Source of the DNA: Streptomyces sp. NRRL F-2580
Lineage (GTDB): Bacteria; Actinomycetota; Actinomycetes; Streptomycetales; Streptomycetaceae
DNA: 53,270 nt
Assembly: GCF_000720115.1 (NCBI RefSeq)
Contig: NZ_JOIR01000043.1
Span: forward strand, 1 to 53,270
Reading direction: 5' to 3'
Shown in pieces: positions 23,689 to 30,546 of the stretch. The notes below the pieces were generated by a model that saw only the letters and a program-made list of their open reading frames with translations, ran no database searches and was not told the origin of the DNA. Positions within the stretch are counted from its first letter, which is position 1. Each line of letters begins with the position of its first letter. The position numbers and the translations under genes were made by a program.

Positions 23689-23961
23689 ATGGCCACGCTC
23701 GTCGGGTGGCATGTGGAGCTCGAATTCACCGAGGAGGGCCACCGCACCAGTGCGGCGGCCCTGGTCAGACTCGGGGACGGCTCCGAGATCAAGGCGCGGG
23801 GCTACGCCCTGCGTCACCCCTCCGACCCGGAGCAGCTGAGGGTCGGGGAAGAGATCGCGGGTGCTCGCGCGCTCATGGATCTCGCGTCGCAGATGCTGCA
23901 GAAGGCCCACGCCGAGATCGACGAGGCGACGGGCCGGCATTCCTACCCGCTCAATGGCTGA
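23689..23961 (+). CDS. DUF1876 domain-containing protein
   Basis: The protein has 90 residues. The pattern WHVELEFTEEGHRTSAAALV, then GYALRHPSDPEQL and GEEIAGARALMDLASQML, matches DUF1876, a small actinobacterial family whose fold resembles a double-stranded-RNA-binding domain. The role is unknown; dsRBD-like RNA binding is possible. TGGAGG precedes ATG 23689. It is a single-gene unit between two hairpins. Confidence 0.88.
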   Translation: MATLVGWHVELEFTEEGHRTSAAALVRLGDGSEIKARGYALRHPSDPEQLRVGEEIAGARALMDLASQMLQKAHAEIDEATGRHSYPLNG

Positions 23962-23985
23962 GCGGGTACGCGCCGTCGGCGTGCC

Positions 23986-24014
23986 GAGGGGCTTCTCCTG
24001 GTGAGGAGCCCCTC
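23986..24014. terminator. bidirectional terminator between DUF1876 gene and ABC permease
   Basis: GAGGGGCTTCTC pairs with GAGGAGCCCCTC (one G-T pair) around CTGGT. The right arm covers part of the stop codon of the converging ABC permease gene. Confidence 0.75.
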
Positions 24015-24768
24015 AGCGCGTCCTGCTGCGGAACAGGACAGCGGACAGGGCCACGGCCGCGGCCGTGATGCCCGCGCACCAGGTCAGGGCCACCCAGGGG
24101 GCGTCCCCGGCGGGTTGCGCCAGGAGCAGGGCGCGCAGGGATTCGATCACGGGGGTCAGCGGCTGGTGGTCGGCGAAGCCGTGCAGCCAGCCGGGCATGG
24201 TGTCGATGGGGACGAAGGCGCTGGACGGGTACGGCAGGAACATCATCAGGAAGGTGAAACCGCCCGCCGCCTCCGGGGACTTGGCGAGCAGGCCGAGTGC
24301 GGCGGCGAGCCAGGAGATCGCCGTGATGTACGTCAGCAGCAGGCCGGCCGCGGCGAGGAAGGCGGCCGGGCCCGCCTGGGGCCGGAAGCCGATGGCGAGG
24401 GCCACGGCGAGGACCAGGGTGGTGGAGAGCAGGTTGCGCAGGACCGAGGCCGCGACGTGTCCGGCGAGGATCGGGATGCCGCCGATGTCGAGGGAGCGGA
24501 AGCGGTCGATGACGCCGTTCGTCATGTCCTCGGCGACGCTGACGGCGGTGGAGGCCGCGCCGAAGCCCGCGCAGAGCAGCATGGCTCCCGGCACCACGTA
24601 CGTCACGTACGCCGTCCCGGTGTCGATGGCCCCGCCGAAGAAGTAGACGAAGATCAGCATCAGCATGACGGGCAGCATCAGGGCGGCGATCAGCGCGTCG
24701 GGCCGGCGGCTGCTGATGCGCAGGCTGCGGCCGGCCAGGGCGAAGGCGCTCACGGGCACGGCGGTCAT
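24013..24768 (-). CDS. ABC-2 type transporter permease
   Basis: The protein has 251 residues and six membrane segments, typical of ABC-2 (DrrB-like) drug exporter permeases. The loop MTNGVIDRFRSLDIGGIPIL and the segment FLMMFLPYPSSAFVPIDTMP match the family signature. It pairs with the ATPase encoded upstream; the start overlaps that gene's stop (ATGA). The pair should form an exporter of two permeases and two ATPases. The substrate is unknown, perhaps a drug or lipid. Confidence 0.92.
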   Translation of the reverse strand: MTAVPVSAFALAGRSLRISSRRPDALIAALMLPVMLMLIFVYFFGGAIDTGTAYVTYVVPGAMLLCAGFGAASTAVSVAEDMTNGVIDRFRSLDIGGIPILAGHVAASVLRNLLSTTLVLAVALAIGFRPQAGPAAFLAAAGLLLTYITAISWLAAALGLLAKSPEAAGGFTFLMMFLPYPSSAFVPIDTMPGWLHGFADHQPLTPVIESLRALLLAQPAGDAPWVALTWCAGITAAAVALSAVLFRSRTR

Positions 24769-25700
24769 CGGTCGGCTCCCGTCAGGGTGAGGAACACGTC
24801 GTCGAGGGTGGCGCTGCGGACGGTGAAGCGGTCCACGGCGGTGCGGTCCGGGTCGAGTTCGTCGAGCAGGTCCCGGACGTGGGTGGCGGTGCCGTCGGTG
24901 GGCAGGCCGAGGGTGAGTGCGTCGGGGTCGAGGTGGACGGCGCGCGGGGCGAGGGCCTCGTAGGCGGCGCCGGTGGTGAGGGTCAGGTCCAGGCGGTGTC
25001 CGGCGACGCGGGCCTTGAGTTCGGCCGGGGTGCCCTCGGCGGCGATGCGGCCGCCGGAGAGGACGGCGACGCGGTCGGCGAGCCGGTCGGCCTCCTCCAG
25101 GTACTGGGTGGTGAGCAGGACGGTGGTGCCGTCGGCGCGCAGTTCCCGTACGAGGTCCCACAGGTCCTGGCGGCTGCGCGGGTCGAGGCCGTTGGTCGGC
25201 TCGTCCAGGAAGACCACCTCGGGGCGGGAGACGAGGCTCGCGGCGAGGTCGAGGCGCCGTCGCATGCCGCCCGAGTACGTCTTCGCGGTGCGGCCGGCGG
25301 CCTCGGTGAGGCCGAAGCGGGCGAGGAGCTCGTCGGCGCGGGCGCGGGCCGTACGCGGGGAGAGCCCGGCGAGCCGGCCCATCATGCGCAGGGTCTCGCT
25401 GCCGGTCAGGAGCTCGTCGAGGGCGGCGAACTGGCCGGTGAGGGAGATGAGTTCGCGGACGCGGGCCCGTGCGGTGACGGTGTCGTGTCCGGCGATGCGG
25501 ACGGTGCCGGAGTCGGCGGTGGTGAGGGTGGCGAGGATCCGGACGGTGGTGGTCTTTCCGGCGCCGTTGGGTCCGAGGAGGGCGAGGACGCTGCCGCGCG
25601 GGACGGCGAGGTCGATGCCGTCGAGGACGCGGAGGTCACCGTAGGCCTTGGTCAGGCCGGTGGCGTGGATGCCGAGGTCACCGGAGGCGTGCGGGGTCAT
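24765..25700 (-). CDS. daunorubicin-resistance (DrrA) type ABC transporter ATP-binding protein
   Basis: The protein has 311 residues. The Walker A motif is GPNGAGKTT, the Q-loop is in SLTGQFAALDELLTG, the signature is YSGGMRRRLDLAASL, the Walker B is VVFLDEPTNGLDPRSR, and the H-loop region TTQYLEEADRLAD has Q where many families have H. This is the DrrA group. The C-terminal 80 residues are the substrate-type regulatory domain ending DDVFLTLTG. It is divergent from a TetR gene, with palindromes between. Confidence 0.93.
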   Translation of the reverse strand: MTPHASGDLGIHATGLTKAYGDLRVLDGIDLAVPRGSVLALLGPNGAGKTTTVRILATLTTADSGTVRIAGHDTVTARARVRELISLTGQFAALDELLTGSETLRMMGRLAGLSPRTARARADELLARFGLTEAAGRTAKTYSGGMRRRLDLAASLVSRPEVVFLDEPTNGLDPRSRQDLWDLVRELRADGTTVLLTTQYLEEADRLADRVAVLSGGRIAAEGTPAELKARVAGHRLDLTLTTGAAYEALAPRAVHLDPDALTLGLPTDGTATHVRDLLDELDPDRTAVDRFTVRSATLDDVFLTLTGADR

Positions 25701-25730
25701 GGGGATGTGCTCCCTTCCCGGGCTGTTTCT

Positions 25731-25767
25731 GCGTATGCCATACGCTCTTCTGCGTAAGTAATACACA
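25731..25767. promoter_or_regulatory. palindromic operators between ABC exporter and tetR-type gene
   Basis: GCGTATGCCATACGC (25731-25745) has perfect 7-base arms around one C. TGCGTAAGTAATACACA (25751-25767) repeats the TGCGTA...TACRCA pattern with one mismatch. Both lie between the divergent starts at 25700 and 25804. They fit binding sites for the TetR-type protein, which would repress both units. Confidence 0.75.
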
Positions 25768-25803
25768 GAACTAGGATGGTGGTCAATCGAGGAGCGGGCG
25801 GTC

Positions 25804-26580
25804 ATGGCGGACGAGGACAGCGGGACAGGGCTCCCGGCGAGCCTGGAAATGGCCTGGGGCCTGCGCGAACGCCCCGGCAAGGGGCCGCGCCCCACGCTCA
25901 CCCTGCCGAAGATCGTGGAGGCGGCGGTGGCGCTGGCCGCTGCCGAGGGCGTGGACGCCGTCTCCATGGGCCGCGTGGCCAAGGAACTGGGCGTCTCGAC
26001 GATGTCCCTCTACCGCTACGTCGCCGCGAAGGAGGAGCTCTACGTCCTCATGGCGGACGCGGGCGTCGGCGCCCCGCCGCCGCTGCCGCCCGAGGCGCAG
26101 GGGTGGGGCTGGCGCGAGCTGCTGACGAACTGGGCGTACGCGCAGCGGGCCGTCCTGATGGCCAACTCCTGGATCCTGCGCATCCCGATCACCGCCGCGC
26201 CCGTCTCCCCGAACCAGCTGGCCTGGATGGACCGGGGCCTCGCGTCGATGGCCGGCACGTCCCTGAAGGAGAGCGAGAAGCTCTCGACGATCATCCTGAT
26301 CGGGGGCCTCGTACGGAACGAGGCCACGATGGCCGCCGACATGATGGACGCCATCGTGAAGTCCGGGGTCGCCCCGGAGCAGGCGCTCGGCCAGTACGTC
26401 CGCACGCTGCGGCTCATGACCGGACCGGACAGCCACCCGGCGGTGACGCGGCTGCTGGACTCGGACGCGTTCAGCGGCTCCGGCGAGCCGGACTTCCAGT
26501 TCCGCTTCGGCCTGAACCGCATCCTGGACGGGCTGGCCCCGCTGGCGGCGGCTCCGGTGAGGTCAGACGGGCGGCAGTAG
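25804..26580 (+). CDS. TetR/AcrR family transcriptional regulator
   Basis: The protein has 258 residues. The helix-turn-helix is at about 35-80 (KIVEAAVALAAAEGVDAVSM, then VAKELGVSTMSLYRYVAAK). The C-terminal ligand domain resembles TetR_C (WAYAQRAVLMANSWILRI). It likely represses the divergent ABC exporter and itself and is released by the exported compound. Its last 18 bp overlap the 3' end of the converging oxygenase gene. Confidence 0.92.
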   Translation: MADEDSGTGLPASLEMAWGLRERPGKGPRPTLTLPKIVEAAVALAAAEGVDAVSMGRVAKELGVSTMSLYRYVAAKEELYVLMADAGVGAPPPLPPEAQGWGWRELLTNWAYAQRAVLMANSWILRIPITAAPVSPNQLAWMDRGLASMAGTSLKESEKLSTIILIGGLVRNEATMAADMMDAIVKSGVAPEQALGQYVRTLRLMTGPDSHPAVTRLLDSDAFSGSGEPDFQFRFGLNRILDGLAPLAAAPVRSDGRQ

Positions 26581-27336
26581 ATCACTCTCGCTGACGGTGT
26601 ACGTCAGCGGAGGGTAGACGAAGTCCGTTTCCCCGTTCTCGCGGCGCCGTAGCCGGTAGAACTCGCGCCTCTGCTCGTCGTCGGCCGATGTGAGGCGCGC
26701 GCCCTGCGGGAGGTACGCCTGTCCGTCACGAAACCGGACGAAGGTCTTCGACGTCCGAAACGTCACGCCCAGCCATTGGTTGTCCGCTGTCGGGACGGGC
26801 GTGTCCAGCACGATCCTGTGCTTGAACCGCCGATTCGATTCGACCGAGAATGCGACAACGCTGTTGTGGGCGAGAGGGATCTCGAACGTGTCGACAGCGG
26901 ACCCCTTCGATTCGAACATCAGCTTCCGCGGTGGACCCGCTTCGGGATGCCGGTAGCAGGAGAAGACGGCGATGAAGGAATCTTCGGCCAGATCCAGGGC
27001 TTGGTCGGAATGGCTGCCCATGGTCCTGTACGCATTCGTATAGCTCTCGATGAGAGCGTTGTTGAAGCCGACCGGGATCGCCGTACGTTCTTGAATCCGT
27101 TGCGCCAGCCGTTCATGCACCGCGCGGAAACGCTGCGTCGGGCTGCCGTATTGAGTGGTGGTGCGTACGAGAGGCACACCCCCCGCCTCGTCGATCCGGG
27201 TGAGCACGGCACCCCGCCGGCCCTTTCCCACGTCTTCCAGAAGAGCCGACGTGGACAGCTCCGCGAAGAGATCCTGCGCGGTCGGCAACGAGTGCGAGAT
27301 GATCTCATCCGAGATCCTAGACGCGGGGGGCAACAT
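26563..27336 (-). CDS. putative AlkB-like Fe(II)/2-oxoglutarate-dependent oxygenase (second gene)
   Basis: The protein has 257 residues. A double-stranded beta-helix signature can be read: H109-S-D111 in GSHSDQALDL, distal H173 in RFKHRIVL, and the 2-oxoglutarate arginine R194 in WLGVTFRTSK. FNNALIESY upstream matches the AlkB-type strand before HxD. The N-terminal 85 residues (PLVRTTTQYGSPTQRF) and the tail (EQRREFYRLRRREN, then YTVSESDLL) are not from a family I know. The start overlaps the stop of the companion oxygenase gene by 20 bp. Base composition is visibly less GC-rich than in the neighbours. The substrate is unknown: nucleic acid, protein and small molecule are all possible. Confidence 0.65.
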   Translation of the reverse strand: MLPPASRISDEIISHSLPTAQDLFAELSTSALLEDVGKGRRGAVLTRIDEAGGVPLVRTTTQYGSPTQRFRAVHERLAQRIQERTAIPVGFNNALIESYTNAYRTMGSHSDQALDLAEDSFIAVFSCYRHPEAGPPRKLMFESKGSAVDTFEIPLAHNSVVAFSVESNRRFKHRIVLDTPVPTADNQWLGVTFRTSKTFVRFRDGQAYLPQGARLTSADDEQRREFYRLRRRENGETDFVYPPLTYTVSESDLLPPV

Positions 27337-28531
27337 AGTCTCCCGTGTTCATGCTGAAGAGGAATGCGTCGCCGTAGTCGATGAAGGACGAGGTCCGGTT
27401 CTCCTCGGCGTACAGCCTGCGCAGCTCGTCCATGCCCTCTGGCGTGGGCGGCCCCAGCTTCACCGGATCCCCGGCCGTTTTGAGGAACGTGTGGCCGTCC
27501 TTGTGAACGGCTTCGGCACTCGAACAGCGCACCACGTACCCAAGGCGGGTCGGGAGCATCTCGGCGCCCAACGTCGAGGGTCGGATTTCGTGCGTGTACA
27601 GGCGGTTGGTGGACAGCGGCATGAAGAAAACGGAGCCGGGGTAGAGAGTCAGGGCGAACTGCGGGGGGAGCGCGACCCCGTCGCGTTCCTCGATCGGCTC
27701 CTTGAGGCGAAAGTGGAGTCTGGTCAGCCCGCTGGCACGCTTCACGCCGTAGTCGAAAGCGTCTTCGGCCAAGGGCCGCAGCTTTTCGAGCCCGTCATAG
27801 AAGGTGCAGAAGGCCATGACGCCGTTGACGGGCATGTCCTTGGTCTTGTCGGCATGCGCCGAAATCCTGGCCTTGGACTGCTTGCGCTCGGCCGTGGCAT
27901 GCGTGTTGTGGTAGATCTGCGCGAGGACGTGATTCAGCGGTGCGTGGCCCCGGAATACGGTGGCGGCCTCGCGATTCAGAGCCTCGACGATGCGGGTGTC
28001 GGTCGTACGAAAGCCTTCGGTCGGCCCCGAGAGATTCGTGGAGCACCGGAGCAGGCGGAAATGCAGTTCGTCGCCGTTCTGCTCGACGGGCGTCAGATAG
28101 ATTCCGCTGCGATGGGCCGTTCCGGGCTTGGTGGACTCCGTCAGGGACTGGAAGGCGTGCTCCGCGCGGATCCGCCCGAAGTGATCGTCGTCGAGCTCGA
28201 AGAAGCGGCGGTAGAACACGCCGGCACCGTGCACCCGGACGGGAACCCGGCCGAGACCGACGAGGGCCCAGGGCGTGTCGGCGTCCTCGCGGTAACCGCG
28301 CGACAGCTCCCGGACGACGAACACCCGCTCCGCCGTGTCCAGTAGGCCGCTGTGGATTGTGGCTACGTCGCCACACAGGTAGACGGTCTTCCGCGCGAGG
28401 TCGATCGCACCGGAGGCGAGGTCCTCCGGCGTGATCACGGACCCGAAGAAGTCCCTGCCCAAGTCGTTGTCGCGCAACGTCGAAGGCGCGACCAGTACGT
28501 TGCTCGCCTCATCGAGGCAGGCTTCCGTCAT
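27317..28531 (-). CDS. putative Fe(II)/2-oxoglutarate-dependent oxygenase with extra N-terminal domain (first gene)
   Basis: The protein has 404 residues. The N-terminal 190 residues have no family I know. A likely beta-helix core follows: H226-A-D228 in ISAHADKTKDMP, VMAFCTFYDG, LYPGSVFFMPL, distal H314 in YTHEIRPS, and R329 or R335 in PTRLGYVVRCS. This is the HxD...H...R order of 2-oxoglutarate oxygenases. The tail (MDELRRLYAEENR, then FLFSMNTGD) has a layout like the tail of the second oxygenase, suggesting common ancestry. ATG 28531 overlaps the DUF397 stop (ATGA). Expressed with XRE and DUF397 proteins. Confidence 0.6.
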   Translation of the reverse strand: MTEACLDEASNVLVAPSTLRDNDLGRDFFGSVITPEDLASGAIDLARKTVYLCGDVATIHSGLLDTAERVFVVRELSRGYREDADTPWALVGLGRVPVRVHGAGVFYRRFFELDDDHFGRIRAEHAFQSLTESTKPGTAHRSGIYLTPVEQNGDELHFRLLRCSTNLSGPTEGFRTTDTRIVEALNREAATVFRGHAPLNHVLAQIYHNTHATAERKQSKARISAHADKTKDMPVNGVMAFCTFYDGLEKLRPLAEDAFDYGVKRASGLTRLHFRLKEPIEERDGVALPPQFALTLYPGSVFFMPLSTNRLYTHEIRPSTLGAEMLPTRLGYVVRCSSAEAVHKDGHTFLKTAGDPVKLGPPTPEGMDELRRLYAEENRTSSFIDYGDAFLFSMNTGDYVAPRV

Positions 28532-28773
28532 CGAGCCAGCCAGCCGGTCAGCGCCGCCCAGCTCGCAGGCGCGAGGTCCAGGACGGGGCCGTCCTGGACC
28601 TTCGAGTCCCGGACGTGCACCTGGCTCGCGGAGGCGGCCACCTCGACGCAGTTGTCGCCGTCGCTGCTGCTGTACGAGGACTTGCGCCAGGCCACGGCGA
28701 CTTCCAGGCAGGCGCCGCCTTCGCTGCCGCTGTAGCTGGACTTGAACCACTTCAGTGAGGTCGCGGCGCTCAT
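28528..28773 (-). CDS. DUF397 domain protein (two repeats)
   Basis: The protein has 81 residues and two tandem DUF397 units: WFKSSYSGSEGGACLEVAV and WRKSSYSSSDGDNCVEVAA, then VHVRDSK and an incomplete tail. DUF397 proteins in streptomycetes are nearly always next to an XRE-DUF5753 regulator, as in the whiJ and abaA loci, and are thought to modulate its DNA binding. It overlaps its XRE partner and the following oxygenase by ATGA junctions. Confidence 0.92.
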   Translation of the reverse strand: MSAATSLKWFKSSYSGSEGGACLEVAVAWRKSSYSSSDGDNCVEVAASASQVHVRDSKVQDGPVLDLAPASWAALTGWLAR

Positions 28774-29594
28774 GTCTCTCCTAGCAGGCGGCTCAACAGG
28801 CCCCGTGTCTGCTCGGTGTTGAGGGCCTGAGTCCGCAGCATTGCATACTTGCGCGCCATGATGCTGACCTCATCGGCGTCGGAGATGAGCTGGCTGCCGC
28901 GTTGGGTTTCGGTATAGCCGAGGTGCTGGTGGTCCGGCGTTTCTAGGAGGATGAACGGGCCGTCGAGAGCGGCGTGTGAGGTCCGGCCCAGCGGCATCAC
29001 CTGGAGGCTCACGTCCGGCAGGTCGGCGCAGGCGCGGAGGTGGCGCAGCTGCTCCTCGTACACATCGTCTCCGCCAAGCCTGTCGCGGAGTACGGCCTCC
29101 GAGATGACGAAGCTCAGGGTCGGTGGCGTGCTGCGGCGCAGAATCTGCTGGCGTGCGATGCGGCGGGCCGTCAGCGCCTCCATCTCCGCCTCAGGGTGCG
29201 CCGGGACACGGCACCTGAAGACGGCCCGGGCGTAGTTCTCCGTCTGGAGCAAGCCCGGCACCACCTGGTTGTCGAACCAGGAGAGTGCGATCGCATTCTC
29301 CTCAAGGTCCATGTACTCCTCGGCCCACGGCGGAGTCGCGTCGATCGCCGGCATGCCGTGGGCCGCCACGGTCAGCAGTGCGGGCAGCCCCAGGTGCTGG
29401 TCCATCAGCTCGGCAACGTTCGGCATCAGGGCGCGGCGGCCCTGTTCGATGGACGCGATGGTCTCCGCATCCAGCCGGACCAGCTCTCCGAGTTGCTTCT
29501 GGGTCAGGTTCTTGGCGATGCGGGCGGCGGCCACCATCGCGCCGACCATCTTCATGGTCGTCGCGTTCGGCCGTACTCGTTTCCTCGGTGGCAT
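28770..29594 (-). CDS. XRE family regulator with DUF5753 domain (WhiJ-like)
   Basis: The protein has 274 residues. The helix-turn-helix lies at about 14-70 (MVAAARIAKNLTQKQLGELV, then AETIASIEQGRR). The C-terminal DUF5753 domain contains EENAIALSWFDNQVVPGLLQ, then YARAVFRC, SFVISEAVLR and DVSLQVMPLGR. It is the WhiJ type, a repressor of development in S. coelicolor. Here it heads a four-gene overlapping operon and probably controls the two oxygenases. ATG 29594 follows GGGGAG; GTG 29615 is a weaker start. A SpoIIAB-like ATPase gene is divergent, as in whiJ clusters. Confidence 0.93.
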   Translation of the reverse strand: MPPRKRVRPNATTMKMVGAMVAAARIAKNLTQKQLGELVRLDAETIASIEQGRRALMPNVAELMDQHLGLPALLTVAAHGMPAIDATPPWAEEYMDLEENAIALSWFDNQVVPGLLQTENYARAVFRCRVPAHPEAEMEALTARRIARQQILRRSTPPTLSFVISEAVLRDRLGGDDVYEEQLRHLRACADLPDVSLQVMPLGRTSHAALDGPFILLETPDHQHLGYTETQRGSQLISDADEVSIMARKYAMLRTQALNTEQTRGLLSRLLGET

Positions 29595-29707
29595 GACAGC
29601 GAACTCCCCACCCACGTACGCGGAATACCCCGCGCGGACCCGTACTCATCAAGGAGTACGGGTCGGCGCGCAGCCACACGCTAGTCACGCAACGCGACGA
29701 TCGTCCC

Positions 29708-30106
29708 GTGAATCCAACTATTCAGGCGGCGCTCATGCGCGAGCGTCTCTACCTGCGCTCACCCCGATCCGTCGCAGCTGCGCGCCACTTCACGCGTGAC
29801 ACCTTGCGGGCATGGGGGGCGACCCAACGCCTCGACGACATGTTGCTCTGCGTGAGCGAGCTGGCGACCAACGCGCTGCGGTACGGGGTCCCGCGCGGCC
29901 GCGGCTACCTGCTGCGGCTGTTCGGCTTCGAGGACGGGACCGTCCGGGTCGAGGTGCACGACAGCGGGCCCGGGTTCTCCCGGATCACCGGGGGACCGCA
30001 CGGGCGCGGGCTGACGCTCGTCGCCGCAGTGGCCGACGAGTGGGGGGTGCTGGCCCGGACGCCCGGGAAGGTCGTCTGGTGCGAGTTCCGCGGGGGTGCC
30101 TGCTAG
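29708..30106 (+). CDS. SpoIIAB/RsbW-like ATP-binding protein
   Basis: The protein has 132 residues and a GHKL ATPase fold. The N-box is SELATNALRYG (E51, N55), G1 is VHDSGPGFS, and G2 is GRGLTLVAAVAD. Such stand-alone kinase-like domains act as anti-sigma factors or as partners of XRE/DUF397 pairs. It is divergent from the WhiJ-like gene with 113 bp between. It may belong to that regulatory set or to the NLR genes downstream (35 bp gap). GTG 29708 has no strong Shine-Dalgarno sequence. Confidence 0.88.
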   Translation: MNPTIQAALMRERLYLRSPRSVAAARHFTRDTLRAWGATQRLDDMLLCVSELATNALRYGVPRGRGYLLRLFGFEDGTVRVEVHDSGPGFSRITGGPHGRGLTLVAAVADEWGVLARTPGKVVWCEFRGGAC

Positions 30107-30141
30107 CTTCGGATGCTCGGAAGACGCATCAAGGGGGGCCA

Positions 30142-30546
30142 GTGTCACGTCCGTTGCGGTGGGCTGTCGTCATCGGGGGCACGGCGATCGTGTTCCTGCT
30201 CAGCTTCAAGCTGGGCCAGGCGGACCCCTTCGGCTGGTTGCCGGACAAGGACTCGGACAAGGTGGCGGCCGCCGCGGGCTTCGCCGGGGCCATGGCGGCG
30301 GCCTTCGGCCTGGCCGGGGCCTGGTGGGCGAGCAGCGGGCCGGGCGCCGCCGGCGCCGGACAGAGCGTCGTACGGCAACGGGCCCGCGCCTCCGGGACCG
30401 GCCGGATCACCCAGTCCGGCGGAGGTTCGGCGCCGGACGTCGTGGACCAGCGGGCACGGGCCGACGGCGACTCACGGGTGCGGCAGACCGCCGACCCGAC
30501 CCCCGGCACGGGCACGGGCACCACGCCCACCACCCCCACCCCCTAG
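30142..30546 (+). CDS. two-TM protein with repeated amyloid-like motif tail
   Basis: The protein has 134 residues. TM1 (LRWAVVIGGTAIVFLL, about 5-25) and TM2 (VAAAAGFAGAMAAAFGLAGAWW, about 41-62) are joined by a short acidic loop. A cytoplasmic tail of about 70 residues contains QRARASGTGRITQSGG (79-94) and QRARADGDSRVRQTAD (103-118), then a Thr/Pro/Gly-rich end. The same motif opens the next protein (WARADGNARITQVAGD). This fits a membrane effector that is recruited by an NLR-like sensor through matching short motifs, as in bacterial amyloid signalling sequences. That role is inferred. GTG 30142 follows AAGGGGGG. The stop overlaps the next gene (TAGTG). Confidence 0.72.
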   Translation: MSRPLRWAVVIGGTAIVFLLSFKLGQADPFGWLPDKDSDKVAAAAGFAGAMAAAFGLAGAWWASSGPGAAGAGQSVVRQRARASGTGRITQSGGGSAPDVVDQRARADGDSRVRQTADPTPGTGTGTTPTTPTP

